Shown: positions 1 through 12,227, counted from the first letter of the stretch. The stretch: 64,000 nucleotides of DNA from Ailanthus altissimus (GCA_946807835.1 OX327697.1:23198001-23262000), one strand, 5' to 3'. A program made the numbers and translations. Notes: a model not told the origin generated them from the sequence alone.

Positions 1-861
1 CTTATGATGGTAAGATTCTCCTTCCGAAGAGTTGTGATCCATAGTTTTAGTGATAATCTCTTAATATAGAGTATAGTTCATACATACGTTAATGTGTTAA
101 TGTAAGGCTTTGTCCCGATAATTTTCTAATTGTAATATCAGTAGTTTTCTAATAATATAAATGATGCTTATCAATGATATAATATTATAAACTAAAAAAA
201 ATATCAAACCCATGTCCACGTTCTATAATTTTACATATGTACTATGCTATGTGATTTGAAGTATGTCATGGGATCAATTTAAATGTAAAGTTTGAGAACC
301 CCTGAAAGTAATGTTGAGTGGATCTTTCTAGGCATAGATGTTAAGGTGCAATCAACATATATATATATATATATAATTTTCGACAAGTAAAAATGTAACG
401 TGTAACATAAGATACAGTTATTCAGATCTATGTTAATAAGTTACATATAAAAGCCAAAAGAATGATTAATGAAAGAGCTGGCTAGCTTCGAGCAGGAAGA
501 CTGTAGTGTGAAGTGGCCAGCAAAATCAACAAAATTAGGTGTCCCCCGTCCCCACTCACCACCGTCTGCAGAAAGCAATGTAATGTGAATTCTTAAAGTA
601 AGTGTATGTGTGTGTGTATTATTTATTATCGTTGTTCTTTATTAGAGCTTTCTTCATTGCAATGAGTGAATTTTGATAATGGCAACATTGGGGCATTGGC
701 AACTTTCACTCACCTCCACCGCATCAGCATCAGCATCGTGTCTTTGAATTCTCATCATCAAGAAGACAAAAGGGCATCTTCAAATTTCTTTGTTCGGACT
801 TGGGGACTTGTTTATCTAGGGAATATTGAAACATAGCCAATAGCACAAACACCAATGAGCA

Positions 862-906
<45 letters not shown>

Positions 907-2057
907 TCCACATTCTCAAATTCGTTTATCAATTAAATATGTGTTATATTTGGCCTTGGATACTTTTCATTTCCTTGGTTATAAGAAGTTGACTCGTGAA
1001 TACGAGTACAAAAGCTTTGCCTTTTGGGACAGGAACAAATTGAATCGCATCAAGCAAACATTATGTGCAATGTAATAAGCACTTTTGTGAGCTCATGATA
1101 CATGGTTGCTATACATATCTTCGGTAGAATAGTCATTCAAGGACAAAGTGTAGACCCTTTCGAGGGTCGAAGGCTACTTTTCACGTGGTTTGACTTTAAC
1201 ATGCTAAACTTTGAGTTCTTTAGGCTATCAGCAGCAACTTTATGGTACAATATTCAATAAATAAATAAATAAAATGAAAATTGTTAATATGCATATGGAG
1301 TTGAAAAATAAAATCAAAAGTAAAGAAAAAAAAGAATATATTTGTGATTGATTGAGAGCATAAAATGTAATGGCGTGGGAATAATGCAGAATTTTGTGTT
1401 AAAATAAAATATTTAAGTTTTCGTGAGAAAGGAGAATGGAGAGTCGACATGGTATCACAAAGCATGTCATTTCTAAAAACGAAGCACTGAGACTGAGTTG
1501 CTGATGAACCCTTTTCCGGCCACCCACAGGTAAAGAGGATTCTTGGAATAACTTTTTTTTTTACTGGGATGAACAGTGAGGGTAAAAAATTTTGTCTAGA
1601 TTTTTTGCCGGAAGGCTGCAATAATGGCACTTTTACAGTAAAAGTAAAACCTTTTTTTTTTTGTTTCAATTTGTGGGTTTGAAAAGTCAACAAGCATCAA
1701 AATGACATTTTATCATCAGTCACTGTCTCACAGACTTTTGTTCAAATTTTACTTTGTATGAATTCTCTAACTACACCGTCATTTATTTTTGTCTTTTGGA
1801 GGAGTAATCGAGTATTGGTTTATTAAGGTAAATAAATAATTATGATTATCACCTAACCCTAGATACATCATCCACTACCTAAAATGATCATGACATGATA
1901 TAATTGAGAAAGATAATATAAATAAAATAAATTATAAATTTGGTCTGTGAGAGTTGACCTAATGGTCAGCTCTTAATTTGTTTCTAAGAATTTTGAAGCT
2001 TTATTTATTTTATTTTTTCTGATAAGTATAGATAATGAAATGTGGACATTACCTTTT
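1..2057. other. AT-rich intergenic DNA, no gene recognised
   Basis: I find no supportable gene here. The one long open frame (minus strand, 1220-1693) is poly-lysine and poly-phenylalanine low-complexity sequence without any family motif. Short TA and TG runs occur near 357-375 and 606-618. The stretch could hold distal regulatory DNA of a neighbouring gene left of the window, but nothing in the sequence proves it. Confidence 0.6.
865..904. repeat. (CT)20 microsatellite
   Basis: An uninterrupted run of about twenty CT dinucleotides. Pyrimidine runs of this kind are common in plant promoters and 5' leaders, but no gene start can be shown next to it. It should be polymorphic in length. Confidence 0.95.
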
Positions 2058-3805
2058 AGGGTGGGTGGTTTTGGATTCGATTTGGTTGAATTCGAGTTTA
2101 TAGGTTAATTTGATCGAACTTGAATCCCAATTGAGATAGTTTATTCACTTCTGAAGGGATTTGATTTGAGTCTCTATTATGAACCAACCTGAATTTAGGC
2201 CGAGTTGAAAATTAAAACATGATTCAAAATTTTTGAAAGAGAGATGAGGGTTGGACGGAGAATAAATAATGTTGTTATAGTAGCTGAGAGACAGAGAAGA
2301 AATAGTGGTCATAGGTGGTTAATGAGTGGTGGTTTTAATGGTTATCGGTGATTAAGAGACGAAGAAGAAACAATGGTTAGAGGGACTAGTGAGTGGTGGG
2401 CTAGTGGTTGGTGAGACAAAGTGAGGAGTTGAGTGAGACTGAGCTGAAGCTTAAAATTAAAATCATAAATGTGAAAATGACAAATGAGGGGGCTGAACAT
2501 TAAGATGAGATTTTTTTTTTTTATTGTGAGTGCAAAATAACACTATTTTTTTTATAAAAAAAATTTCAGATGTAATATTATAAGTAATTTTACAATATTA
2601 CATATGGTAAATCTGTTGATATATATTAAATAATTATTGAAACACTTTACAAGAGTTAAAAAAAATTTTCATGGCTCGCCCGAACTTACAACTCAAAAAA
2701 CAAAAATATAATAGGTTCTGATAAACCAATCCCCAAAGGGATATTTATTCTATGTTACAGATGAGAAAAACTAACTTTCACGCAGGAATGATTTAACCTC
2801 ATAAAGAGAAAAACTACTTCATAAAGAGAATTGTTATATAATGTACTATTAAAATTATAAAAAACTCTCCACAATATAATCAAAGACTTTTTAATCCAAG
2901 CTACTACAGTATCTAACATCCAAACAACAACCAACAATCGCACTAGTAACTCCATGAGGTGGCCAGTGGCGGAGCTTGATAGTCAGGCAGTAGTAGTGAG
3001 TCGGAGCCAAAGGAGGAGAGACAGAACAAAAGGAGAACGCTTGTCGGTGGCATGCCAGAGTTGGCAGCAGCCCAAGTCGATATTGTCTCAGATTGACCAC
3101 CATGGCTGAAGGAGACAGCGAGCTGCATGGCCGCCGAGAGGAGCGGCAGGGAGGCACGATGCCGACCGGATCCTGTCCAGCATCGGCTGAGGAAGGGCCT
3201 CTCACCGGAGAAAATGGCTGTTGCACAGCACCGAACTCGAAGAGCTATTTGGCCGCCCTCAAGCGCACCGACTAAAGGTGTCGATCGGTACAATAGCCTT
3301 GTGATACAGTGCTGCAGCAGCAACAGCATAACTTTTAGACCAAATTGGGGTGTTGATGAGTGCGGCCACCGAAAATAAGCGAAGAGAGAATGGATGTAGT
3401 GTAATGTATCAAAACAACGCTATCTTACTCTTTAAAATGATGTTGTTTTACAACTCTTTTAAAAAAATTTAAAAGATGTGCAAAAACGGCATCATTTAAA
3501 ATTATAGAAAATTGTACTGTTTTGTACATCTGTTATTTGAAAAGAAAAAAAGATAGGTACAAAACGATACCATTTTGGCACCAATCAAAATAGTGTTGTT
3601 TTGCACTTTTTGTATTTTTTTTCTTAGCTTTCCAATTTTCAATTCGGTTCATGAATGTCTTAAAATCAAAGGACTCAATCAGGTCTCTTGTTATAAGACC
3701 CTTATGGTTCCAAACAGGACTCAAACTTGAACTAACCCAAAAATTTCAAGTTAAATTTCTCGAATTAATTCGAGTATGAATAAATTGCTCAGTCCTACTA
3801 CCCTC
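2058..3805. repeat. Possible degenerate terminal-inverted-repeat element with GC-rich core
   Basis: The left edge (about 2058-2230) and the reverse complement of the right edge (about 3620-3805) share loosely matching blocks: an agggt start, a ttcgag motif, then gagt...tgaacc and gaattgaaaatt further in. Between them lies a conspicuously GC-rich patch (about 2940-3370) in otherwise AT-rich DNA, with overlapping open frames on both strands. I read this as an old non-autonomous DNA element, perhaps carrying a captured gene fragment. No convincing target duplication is visible, so the borders and the class are uncertain. Confidence 0.3.
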
Positions 3806-4364
3806 TTAGTATATGCATAACTTTTTGTTACCCCAAACATTAAAACACATAACTATTTAAATTTATAGAATTTTTATCAATTTAATTATTGAAATTTTAA
3901 TTTTACACTTACATATAACTAACCAAATATTTTTAAAAAATCTATTGCATTCACATAGAATTATACAAGAATTTTAAGGTTTAAATTCGACAAACAAAAG
4001 AGAGAGAGAGTGAGAGAATTGAGATACGTGATTAGTTTTTGAACGGTTTAATAAATTAAATTGAATAGTAATTTAGGGTTTGCTATTGTTTATGCAGTCT
4101 CGTAATCATTGGAATGAATTAAATTGCATGTTATGTGGTCCAACTTAGGTTCGATCTCATAAGCTATTGATTTGTTTTGAATGATCACGACACGACATCG
4201 CCGTGAATTCCTTATTCTATGTTATTGGTTTTTGGCAGCGTCTCAATCTATTATCTATACTCAAATATTTAATATCATTGTCGTCGAGTCATATACTTAC
4301 CGTTGAAGTTTCATTTTCTTTTTGTACTAAAACAATTCTAATCCGACTTTAGAATTGATTAGGT
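3806..4364. other. AT-rich intergenic DNA
   Basis: No coding or RNA feature seen. A short GA run lies near 4000-4018. Confidence 0.6.
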
Positions 4365-4530
4365 TGATAACCTACTCTGTTTTTTTTTTTTTGAAGGGAG
4401 GATTACAATATTTATCATCATTTTCGCACTACTTGGGGAAGAGAGGGAGTCGAACCCAAGTGGGGATGTGAGTTCTTTGGGGGCTCAGCCAACTTGGCTG
4501 AGCCTCCATGCTCTGATAACCTACTCTGTT
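4365..4530 (-). mobile_element. SINE insertion with 17-bp target site duplication
   Basis: The body (4382-4513, about 130 bp) is flanked by identical 17-bp copies of tgataacctactctgtt at 4365-4381 and 4514-4530. On the minus strand it begins with a tRNA-like head, contains an RNA polymerase III B box (gggttcgactcc) after an A-box-like ggctcagccaag stretch, and ends in a run of A, seen on the plus strand as T's starting at 4382. These are the three hallmarks of a short interspersed element moved by LINE machinery. The perfect duplication implies a fairly recent insertion. Confidence 0.85.
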
Positions 4531-6072
4531 AAATACTCTCTAACTACGCTTGCAATTAAAAAACATATCGAACAAATAATTTCTATTCAAAACGAAGATT
4601 ATAATTAGTAAAATGATAAATAAAAAAAAATTAACCTGTAGTTAGAAATCATCTTTTTGCATGTTCTTTTAAAAATCAAGATAAAAATCCCCCCCTTTTT
4701 TTTTCTTATGAAAAAGAATAAAGGATTGTCTTAGTACGTATGATCATTATGCTTCTTCATTTAGATTATTCTATTCTATCTCGTAGAAAGAAAAAAAAAA
4801 ACTTAATAGTATTGGTGATATATTTATACAAAATTTTTACTTTGAGCACACGAGGCAATGAAATCTAATTTACAAAAGAATTTGATTTATAAATAGCATC
4901 AATGTGTAAAGATCGTGATATTAAAGAATTATTATTGTAAGATATAGAGTGAGGAAGGTGATAATCGTCTATATTCTAGAATTGATTTACAAGGAAATAA
5001 AAAATAAATATATATAGAAAAATAGAAAATTTTATTTTTTTTAAAAAGAACATATCTAATTTTATTTTGAGTTATTGTACGAGATAGTAACGATGGATAC
5101 AGTTTGATTCAATTTTTTTATTTAAAAATTGAATCAATTTTTTTTATAATTAAAAATTGAATCGGATTAAATCGTTTTTATTTAGTTTTAAAAATTTTAT
5201 TTTTTAAATTTTATAAAAATTATATGTGATTAAATATATGTTAATATTTTTAATTATTCAATATATGAATGTCATGTAATAAATAAATATAATTTTATTA
5301 ACAAATTAAATTTTTATTAAAAAAAAATTGAACTAAAATTAAATCGGACTGATCAGTTTTTTAAGTTAGAACCAAATAGTTTTTGTTTTAAAAATGAATC
5401 CCAATTCAATTTTTTACTTTTATTTTCCTATATTTATAAAATCAACAGTGTTTGATTCAATTTTTACGATTTTATTTACTCATCCTTGCGAGGTAGGTCA
5501 CAAGGTAAGATGATAAGATCTCCACGGTTAGAATGCGAGAGAGTCATTTAACGGCGATGGGCGATGTAGGCCCCACTTGTTTGGAACATCTCAGCGGTGA
5601 AAGCGGGTGATCTCTTTTTATGATGTCAAAAGGTGAAGAAATGTAGTCCACGACAGCTCTAAATAAGCGATGACCACACAATCCTCGTTTCTCATCTCTA
5701 CTTACTCTATTATTTCAAATTTCGATCATCATGATGATGAGCGAGTAAATAAATAAACAAATACGTTCTTTAAGATACTACGTCGTTTTCCGGCACGTGC
5801 CAATCAAGCGATGCTCTGTCTTCCTGCCCCGGTGGTCTTCTCAGTAAGTATATTTTGTCATCATTATATGTCCAAGGATCACGAGAACTTTTCGAGTTCC
5901 GTTTCTGCGCTTGGGTCCATTTTCCTTTTACTTTTCCTTTTTATATTTAATTTTATTTCTTTTTCCATTTTCCAGTCTGACTTTCAGATTAATTTTGGTA
6001 CCATAAATTTATACTCTTTTATCTTTCGTACACCAAGGCTGCAGTACACAGATACACAACGGAGTATTTACA
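4531..6072. other. AT-rich intergenic DNA with a possible small repeat
   Basis: No gene is recognised. Around 5095-5465 the motif ttgattcaattttt and its complement recur several times, as in some plant miniature elements, but I cannot define ends. Near 5790 there is a CACGTG core inside a palindromic ggcacgtgcc, a typical plant bZIP/bHLH site, followed at 5842 by a consensus-like splice donor. No coding exon supports a gene there. Confidence 0.4.
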
Positions 6073-6270
6073 CTGTCACCCCCTGAGGTTGATACAAATT
6101 ACACTTAAAATGATAATTTTAATTTTAATTATATTATTACTTTTAATTATTTATGTGACAAAATTATAAAAATATTTTTATATTTTTAATTTAAATAAAA
6201 AAGTGATAACATAATTAAAATTAAAATTATTATTAAAATATAATTTATTCAATCTCTTGACAATGTTAAT
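6073..6270. repeat. MITE-like palindromic element
   Basis: The left half (from about 6081, gaggttgatacaaattacac onward to 6144) is complementary to the right half (about 6200-6262) over roughly 60 bases with few mismatches, separated by about 55 bases of AT-rich loop. The terminal CCCCTGAGGTT-like start is typical of plant miniature inverted-repeat elements. A clear target duplication is not visible, so the superfamily is not assigned. Confidence 0.6.
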
Positions 6271-7364
6271 ATCTCGATACACAACAATACAACCTTTACA
6301 GCAGAAAATTAAAAGAAAAGGGATAATAACTTTAAGCTCTTTACTTTTTTTTTTTGATATTTTATTTTTTAAATAAAGACATTATTGATTTATTTATTTA
6401 TATCAAATAGATCCTTTAACTCCTATTAAAATAACCAAAGTATTTTTATAATAATGAGTTTTGATCATTATATGTGACTTAACACTAAAGGGTGTTTCAA
6501 TAAGAGTTAACTGTCCAAATAATTTTAATAGAAGTTAGCAACTTATTGATACAAATTGATCAAATATACTCTTACTCGAGAAAGGGATTTGGATGTTATT
6601 ATTTAAAATTGAAAATTTAAAAATATCTGAATTTCCCAAAAAAAAATTGAAAATGAAAAAAAAAAAGAACAAAGCATAAACGCAGTGAACCTAGCCATTT
6701 CTAAAATAAGTTGTGTTGGGTCAATTTTGTTTCAGAAAAGGAAGATTTGTCTTTGGATGTTGAGAGGTCAAATCGTATCGTCTTTTTGTATTTCACCGAA
6801 AAAGCAATAATAATAAAAGGTTTTCTTTTAGGCCAGAAGCAAAGAAAGTCATAAAGAGGTTATTTATTTTGTCTGGTTTGATTAGTGAAAAGGGTTTCAA
6901 ATTCATAATCTTTGTGCCAAACTTACGGTGGTAATTCTTCTGCACAAAGTTGTAATTGATCATGAATCATGATAAGTTCCAAAATTTGCCCATATCATAA
7001 TCAATCACTCTACTGCATGAATCCACATTATTTGATTATACCTTTGTCCATATTTCTAGCATACAGTGGGACAAAACAAGACATTAATTTCTTCTTGTTT
7101 TTTAATCTTTTGACACTGATATCTATACAGAATATTTACATATCCTTTTTTTTTTTCAGCTGGTTTATACAGTTCTGTAATACTATTTCCTGTAACTGGG
7201 TTGTAATGATTTTCTTTTCTCAATGGAAAACAATCAACAAAAGTCATGATTGAATCTTCAGTAACTTTGGATAGATGCTCTTTCTATGCTTTTTATTTAT
7301 TTATTTATTTATCTAAATGCTCCGAGTTCACACCCTCACTCACTCTCACAGTTTTTCACTTCAC
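6271..7364. other. Upstream region of the LRR receptor gene
   Basis: AT-rich sequence with no reading frame of substance. It should contain the promoter of the LRR receptor-like gene that starts at 7424. A run of TTTA units lies at about 7288-7312. Confidence 0.5.
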
Positions 7365-7373
7365 TAATATATA
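7365..7373 (+). promoter_or_regulatory. Candidate TATA box of the LRR receptor gene
   Basis: The string taatatata sits about 50 bases before the chosen start codon, after a CT/CA-rich stretch. Its placement fits a TATA element with a short leader, but AT-rich DNA offers many such matches and the transcription start is not known. Confidence 0.25.
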
Positions 7374-7423
7374 GGAAAAGATTAAAAACAAACAACACTA
7401 TAAGCTTCCTTTCAGTCTCTCCA

Positions 7424-10352
7424 ATGGCTACTGCCAGCCCATGTTCATTTTTTTGCTCTCTTGCTTGCTTAACATCCTTACTCTTCACTCTTAGTTCAGT
7501 TTCAAGTTCAACTGAAGTTGATATCCTTCTTTCTTTCAAGGCCTCCATTGATGACTCCAAGAACTCTCTTTCAAGCTGGTCTAATGCCTCGAGCACTCAC
7601 TATTGTAACTGGACTGGTATCACTTGTGCTACTGCATCTTCACCTACTGTAACTTCTATCAATCTTCAGGGTTTCAATCTTTCTGGTGAAATATCATCTT
7701 CAGTGTGTGAACTTTCTAGTCTTAGTAATTTGAACCTTGCTGACAATCTTTTTAACCAGCCTATTCCTCTACACCTCTCTCAATGTAGTTCTTTGGAGAC
7801 TTTGAATCTCAGTAACACTCTCATTTGGGGTCCTATCCCAGATCAGATTTCTCAGTTTGGTGCTCTGAAAGTTCTTGATTTAAGCAGAAACCATATTGAA
7901 GGAAATATCCCAGAAGGCGTTGGCTCATTGGTGAATCTTCAAGTTCTCAACTTGGGAAGCAACTTGCTTTCAGGTAGTGTTCCTAATGTTTTTGGGAATT
8001 TTAGTGAGCTTCTTGTTCTTGATTTGTCACAAAATGCATATTTGGTGAGTGAGATTCCTAATGGTATTGGCAAACTTGAGAAGCTTGAGCAGCTGTTTTT
8101 GGAAAGCTCCGGTTTTCATGGTGAAATTCCTGATTCTTTTGTGGGGTTGCAAAGTTTGACCACTTTGGACCTTTCACAAAACAATCTAACTGGCGAGGTT
8201 CCACAATCACTTGGTTCTTCTCTCGTGAAATTAGTGTCTTTTGATGTCTCACAGAACAAGCTTTCAGGTTCATTCCCAAATGGTATTTGCAATGCAAATG
8301 GCCTTGTAAACCTTAGTCTCCACAAAAATTTCTTCAATGGTTCAATTCCCAACTCCATTGGTGAATGCTTGAATCTTGAGAGATTCCAGGTTCAAAACAA
8401 TGGTTTTGCTGGTAATTTCCCTGATAAATTATGGTCGTTACCCAGGATTAAGCTCATCAGAGCTGAAAACAATAGATTTTCCGGGAAAATACCAGATTCT
8501 ATATCAATGGCTGCTCAATTGGAGCAAGTTCAGATAGATAACAACAGCTTCACTAGTAGCATCCCTCAGGGTCTCGGTTTAGTCAGGAGCTTGTACAGAT
8601 TCTCTGCCTCTCAGAATGGTATCTATGGTTCACTTCCTCCAAACTTTTGTGATTCCCCTGTTATGAGTATTATAAATCTCTCCCATAATTCAATCTCTGG
8701 TCCAATTCCAGAGCTGAAAAAATGTAGGAAACTAGTCTCATTGTCATTGGCAGACAACAGTCTTGCCGGACGAATCTCCCCATCCTTAGCTGAATTGCCA
8801 GTGCTAACTTACCTTGACCTATCTGAAAACAATCTAACGGGCCCCATCCCGCAGGGGCTTCAGAACTTGAAGCTTGCCCTCTTCAATGTATCCTTCAATA
8901 ATCTATCTGGTAGAGTCCCTTACTCCCTGATCGCAGGTCTCCCAGCTTCATTTCTGCAAGGAAATCCTGGACTTTGTGGCCCTGGATTACCAAATTCTTG
9001 CGATGAAAATCAGCCAAAACATCGTACTGCTCACCTTAAAGCATTGACACGTGCCATAATTTCTATAGCATTTGCTGTTGGAGCTTTGATGGTTGCTTCT
9101 GGGATTTTCATGTTTCATCGATATTCCAAGCGGAAATCTCAAGCAGGTGTTTGGCACTCGGTATTCTTTTATCCACTTAGAGTCACTGAACATGATTTGG
9201 TGATTGGAATGGATGAGAAAAGTGCTGTGGGAAATGGTGGACCTTTTGGTAGAGTTTACATTTTAAGTCCACCAAGTGGAGAACTAATTGCTGTTAAGAA
9301 GTTGGTTAATTTTGGGTGCCAATCTTTGAAAACTTTGAAGACTGAGGTCAAGACATTAGCCAAGATCAGGCATAAGAACATTGCTAAAGTTCTGGGGTTC
9401 TTTTATTCTGATGAGTCAATTTTTCTGATATATGAATTTCTACAGAAGGGGAGCTTAGGGGATTTGGTTTGCAGGCAGGATTTCCAGCTGCCATGGAGTG
9501 TTAGATTGAGAATTGCCATTGGTGTTGCTCAGGGATTGGGGTATATTCACAAAGATTATGTTCCACATTTACTTCATAGAAATGTCAAGTCAAAAAATAT
9601 TCTTCTGGATGCAGATTTTGAGCCAAAGCTCACAGATTTTGCTCTTGACCGAATTGTGGGAGAAGCTGCATTTCAATCAACCATGGCTTCAGAATCAGCA
9701 TTGTCCTGTTACAATGCACCAGGTATACGACTTGTACAAATTCTTTCGACACGTTACATTGCCTTCCCTGCTACTTTATTACATATATACAAATTGCAAT
9801 ACGTTTAATCAAGTCCAGCCAAGCTAGCGCATTTCTTCTGTATATGTTTATGCTTGTATATTTAGAAGACTAATTTAAATCATTCAGTGCTTTGACCTGT
9901 AGATTGGGTGCTGCCGAATTATATATCATTTCCACAATTTAATATATTGAAACTCTTCTTGCATTTGTTGTTTGATTGCAGAATATGGATACAGCAAAAA
10001 AGCAACTGAACAGATGGATGTATACAGTTTCGGCGTTGTGTTATTAGAGCTTATAACAGGTCGACAAGCTGAGAAAGCAGAACCAGCAGAATCTCTTGAC
10101 ATTGTGAAGTGGGTTCGCAGGAAAATCAATATTACCAATGGGGCATTCCAAGTTCTTGACCCCAAGATATCAAATTCTTGCCAGCAAGAGATGCTTGAAT
10201 CTCTAGAAATCTCTCTTCGCTGCACTTCTGTGATGCCGGAGAAACGACCATCAATGTTTGAAGTTGTGAGAGCACTTCAGTCCCTCAGCTCAAGGACTAG
10301 CCTTCCAAATATTGAGCTCTCTACTTCTGATGAGCACTCAATTCCTCTGTGA
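7424..10352 (+). CDS. LRR receptor-like protein with inactive-looking kinase domain (join 7424..9722, 9982..10352)
   Basis: A two-exon gene encoding 889 residues, close to the length of the Arabidopsis At5g06940 class (probably inactive LRR receptor kinase), which I believe is its family. The start at 7424 is chosen because it opens a signal peptide (about residues 1-27); the frame is open further upstream but that part looks like leader. Then come the LRR N-cap with Cys61 and Cys68, about twenty LRRs to about residue 510, a GNPGLCG cap, a membrane helix (about 544-565) and a kinase-like domain (about 590-870). Lys625 of the VAIK position and the APE glutamate are kept, but the HRD motif reads HRN (Asn720), DFG reads DFA (Asp738-Ala740) and the glycine loop is irregular. 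It is likely a plasma-membrane receptor or co-receptor acting without phosphotransfer. Ligand and pathway are unknown. Confidence 0.93.
9723..9981 (+). other. Single intron of the LRR receptor gene
   Basis: A GT...AG intron of 259 bases in phase 1 that splits the glutamate codon of the APE motif (residue 767). The acceptor follows a T-rich tract ending ttgattgcag. Reading through the donor gives a protein that diverges at once from the kinase fold and stops, whereas splicing restores subdomains VIII-XI, so the junction is well supported. Confidence 0.93.
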
Positions 10353-10864
10353 ACATTCAACGAAATACCACCCATTTTCTTTTGTCCTGTATGTAAATCC
10401 AACTCTATTTTACATCGCTTATTTGACCATTTCTGATTTTGGGAGTACAATATACTTAGGCATGGCTTTCTTTGTTCTTCACCGGAATTGTTTTGTTATT
10501 TTGATCAATAGTAATGCAAGAATATTACATTGTACTAATACAAATTTTGCGTCATCTCAATATTGCTTCTAGCCTAATGCTTCTTTAAATTCTGAACTTA
10601 GTCACAATCTATTGAATTTGAAAGTTTTTATGAAACCTTCACTTTTGAAGATAAAGTGTTTGGATTTGTTTTTAAGGAAAGGAGCTTTAAATATGTGGGG
10701 AATTATATTGTGCTTGAAAGCATATGCTTTTACAGGCATGAATTGTCACCAAGGTATACTGCATTTAATTTTCGGAAGAGAAGCAAAGATTAATCTTAGC
10801 GGGGCCAAGTAACATAGCTCTTTACAACTCTTGTCCTGGCAAGGGACGACAAAAGCGGAGCCAA
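10353..10864 (+). other. 3' flank of the LRR receptor gene
   Basis: AT-rich sequence expected to hold the 3' untranslated region. Short open frames here (for example 10612-10812) have no recognisable motif. The region ends where the poly(T) of the minus-strand LINE begins, so that LINE's 3' end points toward the gene. Confidence 0.5.
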
Positions 10865-11733
10865 TTTTTTTTTTTTTTAATAAAAGCATTTCATTGCTGC
10901 CGTCAAATTGGAAATTTATCCGGCTAAACTTTTACATTAGGGATATTTAGAGTAATTTTAGTTAACTGATGAGTCATTATAATTTGAGACCTAGAGATAT
11001 GTCTTAAGTACAAGCTAGTCTCTTTCCTTCATTAATTTTTGGATATTATTAATTACCCAAATGATATCTTTCAATGAATTTATCGTTCCCATGACCAATC
11101 TCACCAATTTGTTTTTGGGCATATGATTCCACAATTAGCTAACAGCACTTCAGGTCCTTTGTCCGCTCAAGATCAAATTGAATTGCCCCTACTTCTACCA
11201 TTTCAACATTGGCATGATAACTGCTTGATGAAGCAACCATGGCCACAACCCTTCCCTCCTCATTTCTAATTATTGCCACTAGACCAATTTTGTTTCTCCT
11301 TCGAGCCACTGCTGCATCTACATTCAACTTGTGCCGCCAGCCCCTTGGGTATGGTTCCAGTGTTGTGGTTTCACTGTACTTAGATTGTGGATTAACTGAT
11401 GGTTGAGGCATATTATTCACGAGGCTGGATTCACAATAGGCTTCTACCCTAGTAACCAATTGCTCTAGATTCTTAACTTTCCCTTTCACAATAAAATTGT
11501 TTCTAACTTTCCAATTTGCCTATAATAGCATCATCACCCTGGCAACTTCCTCTCTAGTGATGATTGAAATCACGTATTGCACAAAGCTCCATAGGTCCCT
11601 CTCCTGCACACACCTATCATTTCTACAAAGCTAGAGCATCTTCATACTTTCTTAGCCATTTTGCAAGTTACCAATGCGTGAAAAGTCTTCCTCCTGATAA
11701 TATCTTTGACATAATGAGTTATTAATAACCTAA
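10865..11733 (-). pseudogene. LINE piece 6 of 6: RNase H domain, 3' end and poly(A)
   Basis: Minus-strand frame 11489-11139 reads as the RNase H domain of a plant LINE: WRHKLNVDAAV-like start, then GLVAIIRNEEG and the HANVEMVE helix, ending in a premature stop. Upstream on the same strand (11733-11490), with stops and frameshifts, is the usual linker, including a HALVTCKMAKK-like segment of the reverse-transcriptase C-terminal region. After the domain comes about 260 bases of decayed sequence and a 14-base T run (10865-10878), which is the poly(A) tail in LINE orientation. It is cut on the right by the Ty3/gypsy chromovirus. Confidence 0.8.
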
Positions 11734-12203
11734 TGTCACGCTCCAAGTGTTCTTAAGCATTTTCTCAAATATTTAGTGTGCAACTAAGCCTGCTGGAGAC
11801 CTCTTAGCCCATAGAGCGTTACGTGGGCCGAAGTTTCTAAAAGGCCCACTGTTTGGATAGAGAACCGGGCTGAACTCGTGGCTTATTATAGTAGTTCACC
11901 TTAATTAGAATTCCATAAAAGGTAGAATGACATCTAGAAATATTCTAGAGCATAATTCTCCATCTTGTATGTACACCGTTAGATCATTTAGATCTCAGTC
12001 GTCGATTGTATAAGGCTGCTAGTATATAAAGGGGAGACCTTCACTTGTATAATTCATCTCATAGCTTTGTTTTCTCTTCAGCAATATAGAGAGCATTCAT
12101 GCAAACACTTAGTGTGCTTGTTTTTCTTCTCTTTGTGTGATTTTCTCTGCTACTTAACACGCAACGCATCTAAGGCCGCACGATTTGAGAACGGTCCGTG
12201 ACA
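11734..12203 (+). repeat. 5' LTR of the chromovirus
   Basis: Begins TGTCACG and ends GTGACA. It contains a TATA-like tatataaagg at about 12023 followed by a CT-rich leader, matching the same position in the 3' LTR, which is the expected RNA polymerase II start. Confidence 0.93.
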
Positions 12204-12205
12204 GT

Positions 12206-12217
12206 TGGTATCAGAGC
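12206..12217 (+). promoter_or_regulatory. Primer binding site, initiator tRNA-Met
   Basis: The sequence tggtatcagagc, two bases after the 5' LTR, is an exact match to the usual plant initiator-Met primer site for minus-strand DNA synthesis. Confidence 0.95.
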
Positions 12218-12227
12218 AGGTTCAAAG

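Noticed and set aside
1220..1693. 157-codon minus-strand open frame
   Set aside because: Low-complexity Lys/Phe-rich reading of A/T runs, with no motif or plausible gene structure.
2891..3378. Overlapping open frames on both strands in the GC-rich patch
   Set aside because: Several frames are open at once because the patch is GC-rich; none shows a family motif or splice structure.
4440..4460. tRNA gene from the B-box-like sequence (also at 60178)
   Set aside because: No cloverleaf or anticodon arm can be drawn; the surrounding sequence fits SINE bodies.
5780..5850. G-box plus splice donor as the start of a gene
   Set aside because: No coding exon, acceptor or homologous protein follows; short motif matches are expected by chance.
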